NCBI GenBank assembly: GCA_947650365.1
Contig: OX393550.1
Location: forward strand, 47,652,940-47,716,939
Source: Chamaelirium japonicum
Taxonomy: Eukaryota; Streptophyta; Magnoliopsida; Liliales; Melanthiaceae
Length of the DNA: 64,000 nt
Reading direction: 5' to 3'
The notes beneath the pieces are model-generated. The model did not search any database. It was not told where the DNA came from and was given only the letters and a program-made list of their open reading frames with translations. The translations under genes and the position numbers were made by a program. Below are positions 22,091-51,700 of this stretch, one piece after another (position 1 is the stretch's first letter; each line of letters opens with the position of its first letter).

Positions 22091-23208
22091 TGTTGGGTGT
22101 GTGTTAAAACCACACTTTTAGTCCCATATCGGTTAGGGGAGAAATCCCCTACCAACATATAAGGATTTGCCCACTTCCCCCCACTAGTCATCACACTAGA
22201 GGAGGGGCTCCACTAGCTCACACACGTGCGCGCGTGTGTGCCGTGCCGAGCCGAGCCGAGCCGGGCCGGGCTTGGGCTTGGGATGGGCGGCGCGTGTGTG
22301 TGCGCCCGCGGACCCGGACACGATAGCACCTCCGAAATGGGCTGGTCCGCACCTGCCCTCTTTTTGTTTTTTGCTATTAAGTCCTCCCCCATTTATTAAA
22401 TTCCTTTTTGGCTACTAGCCGTTTTGCATGCGACCCGTTGCTGCATGCGAGCCGTTACGAGAGCTGTAACGTGCGAGGTTAATGGGCTTAATCGTAGCCC
22501 ATTAACCGCTCCCCTCTTTCAGCCTCCCATTAACAGCCCGAGGCCTATATAAGGCCCGGTGCAGCCATGGGATCAACACACTCCGAAAACCGGAATTCCT
22601 CTCTGCTTACTGTCTCTCTCTCTCCCATTCTCTCGTGCCGTGTTGCTGTGGTGCTGCCCCTTTGCTCCGAAGAGACTCCCTCTCTCGGACCAAAGCCTTG
22701 CTACGGTGCTACCTCCCGGCCTCGAGAAGATCGTCATCGAGTCGCTGGGTTCCTGAAAGTCTACGAGGTTCGCAAAACCTTCTTGGAGTCGTGCCGACGA
22801 GAAGGAGGTCGCCTGACCGGGGTCGCCGTATCTCCGAGAACAATTGCCACGAGACCCGCACGAGGGGGGCAATAAGATTCTTGGGACAGTGCCTAGCACG
22901 CTTCGACCACAGGCCAGAGTTTCTAACTCTTCTTTTGTCCTAATATTAGATCTAAAATAATCGACTTGCATTTAATAGAGAAATCTAAATAATTAGATAT
23001 ATTTTAGATAGATTGTATCTCCCTTTTAGAAAAGTTCGACAAGGTGAATGACGGTTCCATAGAACCCGCTCTGCCTTGGCAAACAATTTCTAAAAGAAAT
23101 TTGTGACTTGTCCTTGTTTGCGAAAACTAACATTTGCTAATCAATTTTAATATTAATAATTTGATTAAATCCTAAATTTGCTAGTTTAGAACGATTAAAT
23201 TTCCAACA
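22091..23208 (+). repeat. 3' LTR of copia element 4
   Basis: It is a near copy of the 5' LTR, starting TGTTGGGTGTG and ending TTTCCAACA, with the TATA-like GGCCTATATAAGG at about 22543. It is 16 bp longer, mainly from GAGCC/TGGGC repeat expansion near 22240. Confidence 0.92.
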
Positions 23209-23478
23209 CTTGTTATTGAAAAGTCTGAAACTTGTGTACATAAAGGAGGTTTCTACAACTATTGAAATGTGAAAAAAATTTAGAATGTTCTAATTTTTGT
23301 GGATGTGCTGCTATCTATCCGAAGGTGATCATCCACAAAAAATTTCAACAAATTTAGAATATTTTAATTTTTGTGGACATGCTATATTCTATCAGAAGGT
23401 GATCATCCACAAAATTTTTTTAACAAATGTTAAAACATTTATGGATGTGTTGGCACCAAAAGTGTTGGTTGTTGATCT

Positions 23479-23634
<156 letters not shown>

Positions 23635-23635
23635 G

Positions 23636-23790
23636 AATGCTTAAATGCGGTCTGCGGTCCATGTCCGCAGCCGTCCGATGCACCCACCGCGTGCATCAAA
23701 TGCACGGTGAGGTGCATCGGACGGCTACGGACGCGGACCACACGATCAAAATATTTTTTTTTAAGCCTTCAAAATCTTTTTCGTGACCTT
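23636..23790. repeat. Inverted-repeat cassette between two AT arrays
   Basis: GGTCCATGTCCGCAGCCGTC near 23656 is inverted against GACGGCTACGGACGCGGACC near 23720. The cassette is bordered on both sides by AT microsatellites, an arrangement known for Micron-type MITEs in grasses. Confidence 0.6.
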
Positions 23791-23795
23791 GGGCA

Positions 23796-23797
<2 letters not shown>

Positions 23798-23887
<90 letters not shown>

Positions 23888-24016
23888 GCATGCTATGCTG
23901 CGGCATGCGGTGCGTGCGGCACTGCACCGCAGCAGTCTGATGCACGCGCTGTGTGCATCGCACGCACGCAACGATGCATCAGACGGCTGCAGTGAAGTGC
24001 TGCACTTACCGCATGC

Positions 24017-24048
<32 letters not shown>
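23798..24048. repeat. (AT)n array, palindromic CGGCATGC segment and (TG)n array
   Basis: AT dinucleotides run 23798-23884. An imperfect palindrome follows (GCGGCATGCGGTGCG ... CTTACCGCATGCGG, about 23893-24018), then (TG)n at 24018-24048. The same palindrome and TG run recur at 26035-26188. Confidence 0.8.
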
Positions 24049-24053
<5 letters not shown>

Positions 24054-25406
24054 ATATTATCTACACAAATTAGAGAGATAATCGGGTTTCGGGTGTCAAA
24101 TATAGGTATTGAGATATCTATACCCATACCTGATAGTTAATCGGATAAAGTTTCTATATTCATACCTTACCCAAGCATTGTAAAAAGTATTAAGGTACCC
24201 ATAACCATACCCATAAATTAATAGGGTAGAGTTCCTATACCCATATATACCCTATCACGTAGAGTATACCCATACCCTACCCAAACCTTGTGCAACCCAT
24301 ACCAATGATACCTATACCTTGTAAAAATCTTGTATAACCCATACCTAAAAGTACATTGTACCTATACACGTACCAGATGGAAGGAAGAATGGGTTAGTAA
24401 GATTTATTCCCATAATAGCCCTTAGTATTTTAAATGGACATATGACTCAATTGATTTATGGGAAAAGGGTAATATTCTTGGATGGTATTTGTGATTTATG
24501 TAGAGATAAAACGAAAAAGGTAAAAATGGTATATTACGGTCCTAGCCCTTGTGTTTGTTATCATGACATAGGATTCAAAATACTGGGTATGGATTTGGAT
24601 AAGGACGAGATATCGGTGGTAGTCGTAACGGGGAGGTAGAAAGTAAGGATCTGTGGGGTGCCTCATCAAAGTGGGAGCATTTATAAAAAAATTTAATCAG
24701 ACTGGGGTGACTGTATCACTTTGAGGCCCTAATGATTTTCATAGAGCAAAAAAACGCACAATGAAGTGTTTCATAACACCCCTCTTTCTCTCCCCTTCGG
24801 TATTTCATCCCCAGCATCCACTACTCATTCCCTTCTTGAAATATTTTATTCACACCTAACAGTTTCTCTCCCTACCCATTTTGAACTTCTAGACCAAAAT
24901 ACCCTTAGCATGTGTGCAGAGGGGGAGAGGTGGATATAAATCATGAGTTATGGTGTTTTCTCGGATCTTGGATATTTCTTTTTTTTGTCATTTAAAATTT
25001 ACCAAGGATATTTGATAATTCCTCCCCAACTAATAGGCCAATAACCAAAACCCCCATCACATTTCATTATTTGCAAAAACCTCCCTTATGTTGTGCCCAC
25101 ATACTTGGGCCTATATATCAAGGAAAATTGTGTACACTTGTTATTGAAAAGTCTGAAACTTGTGTACATAAAGGAGGTTTCTACAACTATTGAAATGTGA
25201 AAAAAATTTAGAATGTTCTAATTTTTGTGGACGTGCTGCTATCTATCCAAAGGTGATCATCCACAAAAAATTTCAACAAATTTAGAATGTTTTAATTTTT
25301 GTGGACATGCTATATTCTATCAGAAGGTGATCATCCACAAATTTTTTTTAACAAATGTTAAAACATTTATGGATGTGTTGGCACCAAAAGTGTTGGTTGT
25401 TGATCT

Positions 25407-25968
<562 letters not shown>

Positions 25969-26035
<67 letters not shown>

Positions 26036-26157
26036 ATGCTGCGGCATGCGGTGCGTGCGGCACTGCACCGCAGCCGTCTGATGCACGCGCTGTGTGCATC
26101 GCACGCACGTAACGATGCATCAGACGGCTGCAGTGAAGTGCTGCACTTACCGCATGT

Positions 26158-26188
<31 letters not shown>
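25969..26188. repeat. (AT)n, palindromic CGGCATGC segment and (TG)n
   Basis: AT array 25969-26033, then the palindromic segment shared with 23893-24018, then TG array about 26157-26188. Confidence 0.85.
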
Positions 26189-26194
<6 letters not shown>

Positions 26195-27729
26195 ATATTA
26201 TCTACACAAATTAGAGAGATAATCGGGTTTCGGGTGTCAAATATAGGTATTGAGATATCTATACCCATACCTGATAGTTAATTGGATAAAGTTTCTATAT
26301 TCATACCTTACCCAAGCATTGTAAAAAGTATTAAGGTACCCATAACCATACCCATAAATTAATAGGGTAGAGTTCCTATTCCCATATATACCCTATCAGG
26401 TAGAGTATACCCATACCCTACCCAAACCTTGTGCAACCCATACCAATAATACCTATACCTTGTAAAAATCTTGTATAACCCATACCTAAAAGTACATTGT
26501 ACCTATACACGTACCAGATGGAAGGAAGAATGGGTTAGTAAGATTTATTCCCATAATAGTCCTTAGTATTTTAAATGGATATATGACTCAATTGATTTAT
26601 GGCAAAAGGGTATATAATATTCTTGGATGGTATTTGTGATTTCTGTAGAGATAGAACGAAAAGGATAAAAATGGTATATTACGGTCCTAGCCCTTGTGTT
26701 TGTTATCATGACATAGGATTCAAAATACTGGGTATGGATTTCGATAAGGTGAAGGGTAAAATAGAAACTCATGCAAAAGGATGGAAGGATGTAAGGACCC
26801 AAATATTTAGGAGGTATGGATTTGGGTCGGGGTCGGATCATAAGTTAGAGGGATAGTTGGTTTTCGGGTATGGATATTGGGATATTCATACCCATACCCG
26901 AAAGCTAACAGGGTAGAGTTCGAATGCATACACTACCCAAACATAGGAATAATGGGTTTTTTCCTTGATGTTGTTTTAAAACATAGGATTGAGAAGGGTA
27001 AAATAAGGAACACCATGTAGGATGTAAGGAATAATGGGTCAGTGGATTAGTGAGATTGCCCTTCCCATTATAACCCTTATTTTTTAATGGATAAATAATA
27101 TTCAATTGATTAGTGGCAAAGAAGAGAATGACAAAATGGAAAACAAAAATTAGGATGGAAGGAAGAATGGGTTAGTGAGATTTATTCCCATAATAGCCCT
27201 TGATTTTTCAAATGGATATATAAGATTTAATGGATTAGTGGCAAAAGGGTAATATTCTTGGATAGTATTTGTGATTTGTGTAGGGATAAAATGGAAAGGA
27301 TAAAAATGTCATATTACGGTCCTAGCTCTTGTGTTTGTTTTCATGACATAGGATTCAAAATACTAGGTATGGATTAATGGATAATGTGAAGGGTAAAATG
27401 AGAACTCATGCAAAAAGATGATAGGATGAATGACCCAAAAGTATGAATTTATTTAAGGAGTATGGATTAGTGGTAAAAGGGCAATATTTTTGGATGGTAT
27501 TTGTGATTTGTGTAGAGATAGTACGGAAAGAGTAAAAATGATATATTACAGTCCTATCCCTTGTGTTTGTTTTTATGACATAGGATTCAAAATACTAGGT
27601 ATGGATTCACGGATAAGATGAAGGATAAAATGAAAACTCATGCAAAAGAATGGAAGGATGTAAGGACAAAAAAATATGGATTTATTTAGGGGATATGGAT
27701 ATGGATGGATAAAAGGGGGTATTTTGCAA

Positions 27730-28190
27730 ACATTCAAAACTATAGTGACTGATTTGAAACAAAAAAAAAAAAAAGTCGGTCAACAGATTTTGGGTAGACA
27801 TCAGGGGGGGTAAAGTGTAATTTCCCCTAAATAAAAAGCTGGACGTGCAAAGCAGCTGACGCGAGATTCCTTTCTTGGTTTCATTTTGTAGTTGGCTGGC
27901 CAACCAACCACGTCCCTTATTTCTAGCTCTACCCCTCTGTTTTGCCACGTTCGCAAATCCAATACAAGGGTATTATAGTCATTATACGCCCAAAATAGAA
28001 CCAAACGAGGAGATCCAACCGATCATTCAATCACTGCTCCCACTCTCCTCTCAGTGTACTTTCCTTGAGATCATCGTCCGCTCGCTTCTTCATCTCTCGT
28101 GTCTCTCTCTCTGTCTCTCTCTCTTTCCCCCCTCGGTCGCATCGATCTCTGTTCTATCTTTCAGGAGAGAAGCGAGCAAGATCTGTGATC
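27730..28190 (+). promoter_or_regulatory. Presumed VAP27 promoter and 5' UTR
   Basis: This is the sequence upstream of the VAP27 ATG. The last 130 bp is a CT-rich leader (CTCTCTCTCTGTCTCTCTC near 28105-28130), typical of plant 5' UTRs. I see no unambiguous TATA box, so the transcription start is not placed. Confidence 0.45.
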
Positions 28191-46387
<18,197 letters not shown>

Positions 46388-46687
46388 GGAATGCCTGGCG
46401 CTCATCCGATCCCCCTGGGTTCAGAGTAGTGAATGAACTGTTGTATTATTTAGTCAGTGGACGAACTATTGCTGTAGTTTCCCTCGTGATGATGCCTTTG
46501 GAGTTTGCCTCATTGTGGTTTGATTTGAAATCTTAAGTGATAGTGAATACTTTGAAATACATGATGAAAGAGTTAGCGACGAATTGATACATGATGAAGT
46601 CATGATTCAAATTGTACATCAATTCCTTGGGAAATCAAATCCAACTCTTCATCCCGTACAGGGGATGGAGCTTTTGAAAGGGAAATC

Positions 46688-47320
46688 TCAGGTTGGAACG
46701 AGGAAAACATTCTCGTCCACTGTGCAGAGGTTCGTCGCCGCCATGATCACTGCAGCAGTAACCGCCATCACTGCACCGATGACGCAACACCCCCTGCCCC
46801 CGAACCTTCTCTGTTTCTTTGCTGCCCCCTTCTCATTTTCGTCGATTTCCTGCTGTTGAAAAACTTGTACATCAGTCTCGCCCGCAGCAGGAACGAAGGA
46901 GTCGGGGTCTGGGATTCCATCTTCATCTCTCTCTTCGTTTCTGTCCCCTTCCACTTCGTTGAGGCAGGAATGGGTGCACGAGCAGGCGGACAGCGTCTCG
47001 TCAAGGCCGTCGGCAGCGACGGGTAACCCGAGATCAATCCAGTTGTGGAACGAGCCCTCGAGGGCCGAGAGCCTGCGGGCGATGTGGTGGAGATGCTCTG
47101 GCTCTTCATCGGCGCTGCACTCCATTTCGGCGGCGAGGAGGTAGTTGAGGAAGCCGATCCTCGATGTGATCTCGTCGCAGGCGAGTTCGTGCTGGTAGTC
47201 CGACGGGCTGGGCTTCTCCGCCATCGCCGCCGCCACCGACCGAAGGAGCGACTCGAGTTCTTCGAGTTTCTTCTGCAACACGGCGTACTGGCGGCGCTTC
47301 ATTCCGGTCTCCTCCGGCAT
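46688..47320 (-). CDS. Plant-specific small protein with C-terminal hydrophobic segment (DUF7610-like)
   Basis: This single-exon frame has 210 codons and starts MPEETGMKRRQYAVLQKKLE. The N-terminal half is helical and heptad-like (LQKKLEELESLL), followed by the conserved-looking ITSRIGFLNYLLAAEM and EHLHHIARRLSALEGSFHNW. An acidic low-complexity linker follows. Near the C-terminus a Lys/Arg patch (AAKKQRRF) precedes a hydrophobic stretch (CCVIGAVMAVTAAVIMAATN), suggesting a tail-anchored membrane protein. From memory the pattern resembles the uncharacterised plant family DUF7610; that label is uncertain. An alternative start is Met7. It is convergent with VAP27 (300 bp between stop codons). 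The biochemical role is unknown. Confidence 0.75.
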   Translation of the reverse strand: MPEETGMKRRQYAVLQKKLEELESLLRSVAAAMAEKPSPSDYQHELACDEITSRIGFLNYLLAAEMECSADEEPEHLHHIARRLSALEGSFHNWIDLGLPVAADGLDETLSACSCTHSCLNEVEGDRNEERDEDGIPDPDSFVPAAGETDVQVFQQQEIDENEKGAAKKQRRFGGRGCCVIGAVMAVTAAVIMAATNLCTVDENVFLVPT

Positions 47321-47510
47321 ACCTCGGCGCTGTAAAGCTTTCGTTTCGATTGGGGACCGTTACACATGTTCTCATCGTTTCTCTCGTTGTGTAACGGCTC
47401 ACTGCGCCAAAAGGCACAACCGCTGGCTGAAAGTAAATTTCGTTACAGCCCCTCGGGCGGGATGTATCAGTTATTATCGGTCCTTCGGGAAAAAAAAACT
47501 AATTGCCCCT

Positions 47511-47765
47511 AAAGCTTTTACCTAATGATATATCGCAATCACAACCGTCCATTTCACCCAGTCTTGACTGATGAATCGCACTCAGTCCAGACTGGCAGAC
47601 AACGCTGTGATTGGATGCCACATCATTCTGTGATAAAAGCTTTTGGTATGAATGTGTCCAGATCACAGCCATCCATTGCACTCAGTCAAACCCTGAATCT
47701 CACTCAGCCCCGACCAGCAGGCAAAGGGATGCTTTGATGGGATGCCACGTCATTCTGGCCAATAT
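47511..47765. repeat. Two adjacent copies of the ATCACAGCCGTCC MITE
   Basis: 47511-47646 and 47641-47765 each carry AATCACAACCGTCCATTTCA or GATCACAGCCATCCATTGCA, then a GGCAGACAACG or GGCAAAGGGATG stretch, then ATGCCACATCATTCTG or ATGCCACGTCATTCTGG. They lie between the two reverse-strand genes, just downstream of the NPF gene. Confidence 0.7.
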
Positions 47766-47905
47766 AAGTCTGTAGGAAAATGCTATTCTGCCAACCTGCT
47801 TTGCAATGGATGATCCATTTTGGCTCATAAACTCTGCACGTGGGAACGATCATAGATACAAGAGAACCACGCCAAAAGTTTTGGACCATGATGCATGGCA
47901 GCAGG

Positions 47906-48761
47906 CTAGGCATCGGCCTCCGCCAGCTCCATTCCGAGCATGCCCTCGTCCTCCGCCGCCGTCCTCCGCTCCTTGTACACGTACCACCTCGCCGCCACCA
48001 GGAACAGCCCCAGGTTCAGCCCGCTCAGTATCGCCAGCAGCCAGTAGAAGTCGTAGAGCCTCCCCCAGTTCAGGTTATAGGCCAGCCACGCTCCGCCGCC
48101 TTCCTCCCCCGTCACCAGGTGCACCACCGCCACCAGGGCGGAGCTGAGGAAGCACCCCAGAGACAGCGTGCTGAGGAACAGCCCCGTGCTCATGGTCTTC
48201 ATCCCCTTGGGGCACTCCCTCAGGAAGAAGTCCAGCTGCCCGAGGTACATGAACGCCTCCCCCGCCCCAACCAGCAAGAACTGCGGCACCAGCCAGAACA
48301 CGCTCAGCGGCGCCCCGGCCGCCGGAGACCAGGCGGCTCGGAGGCGCTTGAGCTCGGTGAGGGCGGCGGCTACCATGGCGAGGATGGAGAGGGCGAGGCC
48401 GACGCCGATGCGCTGGAGGGGGGTGAGACCGTGGGGATTGCCGGTGACGCGGCGCGCGGCGGGGACGACGAGGCGGTCGTAGAATGGGACGGTGAGGAGG
48501 ATGGAGGCGACGAAGAAGACGGTGAGGGATCCGGCGGGGATCTGGAAGGAGGGGCCGATGTGGCGGTCCATCGTGGCGGCCTGCGACACGGAGAAGGTGG
48601 TCATCTGGGCGTAGACCGTCCAGAACATGATGGTGGTGGCCCAGATGGGCAGCATCCGGATCACCATCTTCACCTCCTCCACGTCCGTCCGGGTCGACAG
48701 CCACCACTTGGACTGCTCTGCGCTCCGGTCACCCACCCTGATCGCCGCCCGATCCAAGAAG
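47906..48761 (-). CDS. NPF6: NPF transporter last exon
   Basis: It encodes 284 residues and the stop, the C-terminal half of the transporter. The acceptor is CCAACCAG before CTTCTTGGATCGG. Long forward-strand frames across this exon are antisense shadows caused by its GC-rich third positions. Confidence 0.94.
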
Positions 48762-51700
48762 CTGGTTGGCACGCATAATGAATACACGTATCATGAGTTT
48801 ACGTAAACATAAAGAGTAGAGAAGTAGCATGCATGCATGTTAACCCGAGTCGACTCGATCTCTCTTGAACAGATTTAAATCCGACTCAACTCAAGCCAAA
48901 CTTAGTCTCACGTAACTCGACCCAATTCAAGTCAACCCAACCCAACCCAGCCACTTTAAGTGGTGTTTGGTTTGGCTTCCAAAACGGTTTCCCGGCCGTA
49001 AATCTCCTATAGAGGTTTATAAGAAGGGTTATTTTGACTTTACCTCCCAAATTTTGCCATGAATTAGACTGTACCCCCCATATTTTCATTTATTAGATGT
49101 AGTGTGTTAGTATTATATTAGTCCCACCTCGGTTGTGGTAACATAATGGTGTGCGTACTCTCTCTATATAAAGAGAAGTAGTCTTATGTAATAAAAGTGA
49201 GATTAATGAGATAATACAAGGAGATTTTCTTCACAATCCTATTCTCTCTCCCCCTCTCTTCGTAACATGGTATCAGAGCCAACCCTCTTGGCCTAGGGTT
49301 CGACGCTCTCCTCTCCGGCCTCGGCCTCCTCGGTCGTCGTTGACGACATCGAGGAGGCCGAGAAAAATAAAAATATTTTTTCCCGTCTCTCTCTCCTAAA
49401 AAATCTGATCGATCTGGTGCGGTCGCCGTCGCGTGCCGCACCGGCAACCGGTCCCTCGCCGGTTCTGCTCCATCCGGCGCTTGTCTTCCTCTTCGGCGCA
49501 GCATAGACGGCTGAGACGGGGGGCTGGACGGTCGAGATCCGGTCGGCATTTAGCTCTGGCCCTTCGAGCTTGAGATCCGGCCTTCCGACGAATCTCCTCC
49601 TTGCGCGCCGCCGGCCCACTGCGCCCGTCGGCCTGCCGCTCGCCCACAATGATCCCCCAGATCCGCCGTGCTGGTCGACCTGCCTCGTCGGATCGCACAC
49701 GCCGGACTCCGGCCACCTGCCGTTCGGCCTCCCGTGCCATGCCCGCCGTTGCCTATGCGTCGCCCGGATCTGCCTTTGTGCCAAACCTTCGGCCTCCCCT
49801 CGTTACGGCCGTTCACCTCCAGATTTGACCACCGCCGGCCGCCGTCGAAGGAATCGGACGACGAAGATGAGCCGACGGACACCCTGTGGGTGGGGTACCT
49901 CTCGTCGGACATTGCAGACTCGGATCTGATGGGCGTGTTCGCCGAGCACAGGGCTCTGGACTGCGCCGCCACGATGCACATGTCGAGGGGCTCGGCCTAC
50001 GCCTTCGTCTACTTCAAGCATGTCAATGACGCGAGGGCGGCGAGGGATGCTCTCCAGGACACCCGGCGAGGGATGTCGACCACCGCCGGCTTCCTCAAGC
50101 CGTCTGCTGCCGCCGAGTCCGCACCGGTCGGCCTCGAGCTCGCCCGCCGGTGCACGCTGGCCCGCCGGCCCGCCTGAAGACCCCGCGCCGATCGGGTTGC
50201 CCGTGCCGGCCGGATCTTCCGCTGCCGTTGCTGATGCTTGTCGCCTCGCCACTGCCGCGTCGATCAATCCGGCCGCCGGCCAGCGCTCCTTTCTCGTGTC
50301 CAGGTCGCGCACGAGGCACGCCCCGTCTCCGACTTTCTCTCCTCCATTCTCTCTCTCTTTCCTTATCTCCTCCCTCTCTCTTTCCTTTCTCTCCTCCATT
50401 CTCTCTTTCCGATCCGATCTCCTCTCAATATTAAATCTCTCTCTTTCTCTTTCCTTTTCTGAAACGAAATGGCCGAGCGACACACAGTAGACACCCTATG
50501 TGTCTCTATGTGTCCCGATGGTGTCCCTATGGTCTCGATGTGTCCCTATGTGACTTTGTGTGTCCTTCCTCATCTGCTCTCTCTCTCTCTCTCTCTCTCT
50601 CATCCGTTCCCTTTGAGCCCCTCTCTCCTTGTCGGATCTCCACGTACATGGAGATCTAGATTTCTGTCGGGTCAATCGGGTTTCCATTACTTTTCAATTG
50701 TAATGGAGATCTCTGTCGGATCTCCGGATCCCCTTTGAAACCGAATCACAGCCGTCCATGCCGGTCCTACACCCTCTATTTTATTCTCCTTCTCTCTCTA
50801 GTTTGATCACAGCCGTCCATGCGTCATCCGAACATCCCCACTTTTATTTCCTTCTCTTTATAAGTGATCACAGCCATCCGATTTGCATCGGATGGCTGTA
50901 AGCATCACCTATGCTTTACACCCGATCCGCTCACGGCCTAAAAACCCATGAGTTTGCGCCCGTGACTGCACTGTGCCCTACACCCGATCACAACTGTTGG
51001 TGTCTATTTTCTCTTGAATCCGGCCCTCTTTCACCTGGCTCTTTGCGCCGTGTGTTTTCTCTGCAGCCCTGCGCTCGAGCTGCCGCTCCTCCTTCCGCTC
51101 CAGTCTGCGTCCATCGGTCTTGCTGGCTGCCGAAGCCCTAAGCCGTTTGATCCGGCCGCCTTTGCGTCCCCTGCCCACCGTTCGCTGCACCTTGAGCTTT
51201 GTCAGCCCGCCTTGCACCCTGTGCCCTTGCGCTTTGTCGATTCGCCTGTCCCATTGCCTCGCTTTGTGCCATTGCGCTTTGGTATTTTTGCGCTCTGCGT
51301 CCTACCGATCCGCCTTGCACCTTTTGATCCTCTTTAGTTCTGGTCACACTTGTTTTGTGCCGGCTTTTGGATCCTTCTTGTTCCGGTCACACTTGTCCTG
51401 TGCCGGCTTTTAGATCCTCTCTAGTTCCGGTCACATTTGTTTTGTGCCGGCTTTTGGATCTTTTCTCATTCCGGTCACACTTGTCTTGTGCCGGCTTTTG
51501 ATCCTCTTTAGTTCCGGTCACACTTATTTTGGTGCCGGCTTTTGGATCTTTTCTCGTTCCGATCACACTTGTCTTGTGCCGGCTTTTTATCCTCTTTAGG
51601 TCCGGTCACACTTGTTTTGTGCCGGCTTTTGGATCCTTTCTTGTTCCGGTCACACTTGTCTTGTGCTGGTTTTTTTTGGATCCACTCTCGTTCCAGTCAT

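Larger units (their letters stand above)
15999..23208 (+). mobile_element. Nearly complete Ty1/copia element 4 (7.2 kb)
   Basis: Two LTRs of about 1.1 kb (15999-17100 and 22091-23208) flank a gag-pol region. A polypurine tract (ATGTGGGGGAT) lies directly before the 3' LTR. Both LTRs start TGTTGG and end CCAACA. The sequence after the 5' LTR (ATCCAAGAATC...) is not the common tRNA-Met PBS, so a different primer is likely. The flanking bases (ATACT left, CTTGT right) do not form a TSD. The coding frame has one in-frame stop and one 1-base frameshift near its end, so the copy is recent but defective. Confidence 0.93.

Noticed and set aside
47840..48778. Forward-strand open frame of 312 codons
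   Set aside because: It is antisense to the NPF last exon, which has clear transporter motifs; the frame is a by-product of GC-rich third positions.
50020..50490. Pro/Ser-rich forward frame and its reverse-strand shadow
   Set aside because: It overlaps the RRM segment in another frame and runs into CT-rich low complexity; no domain.
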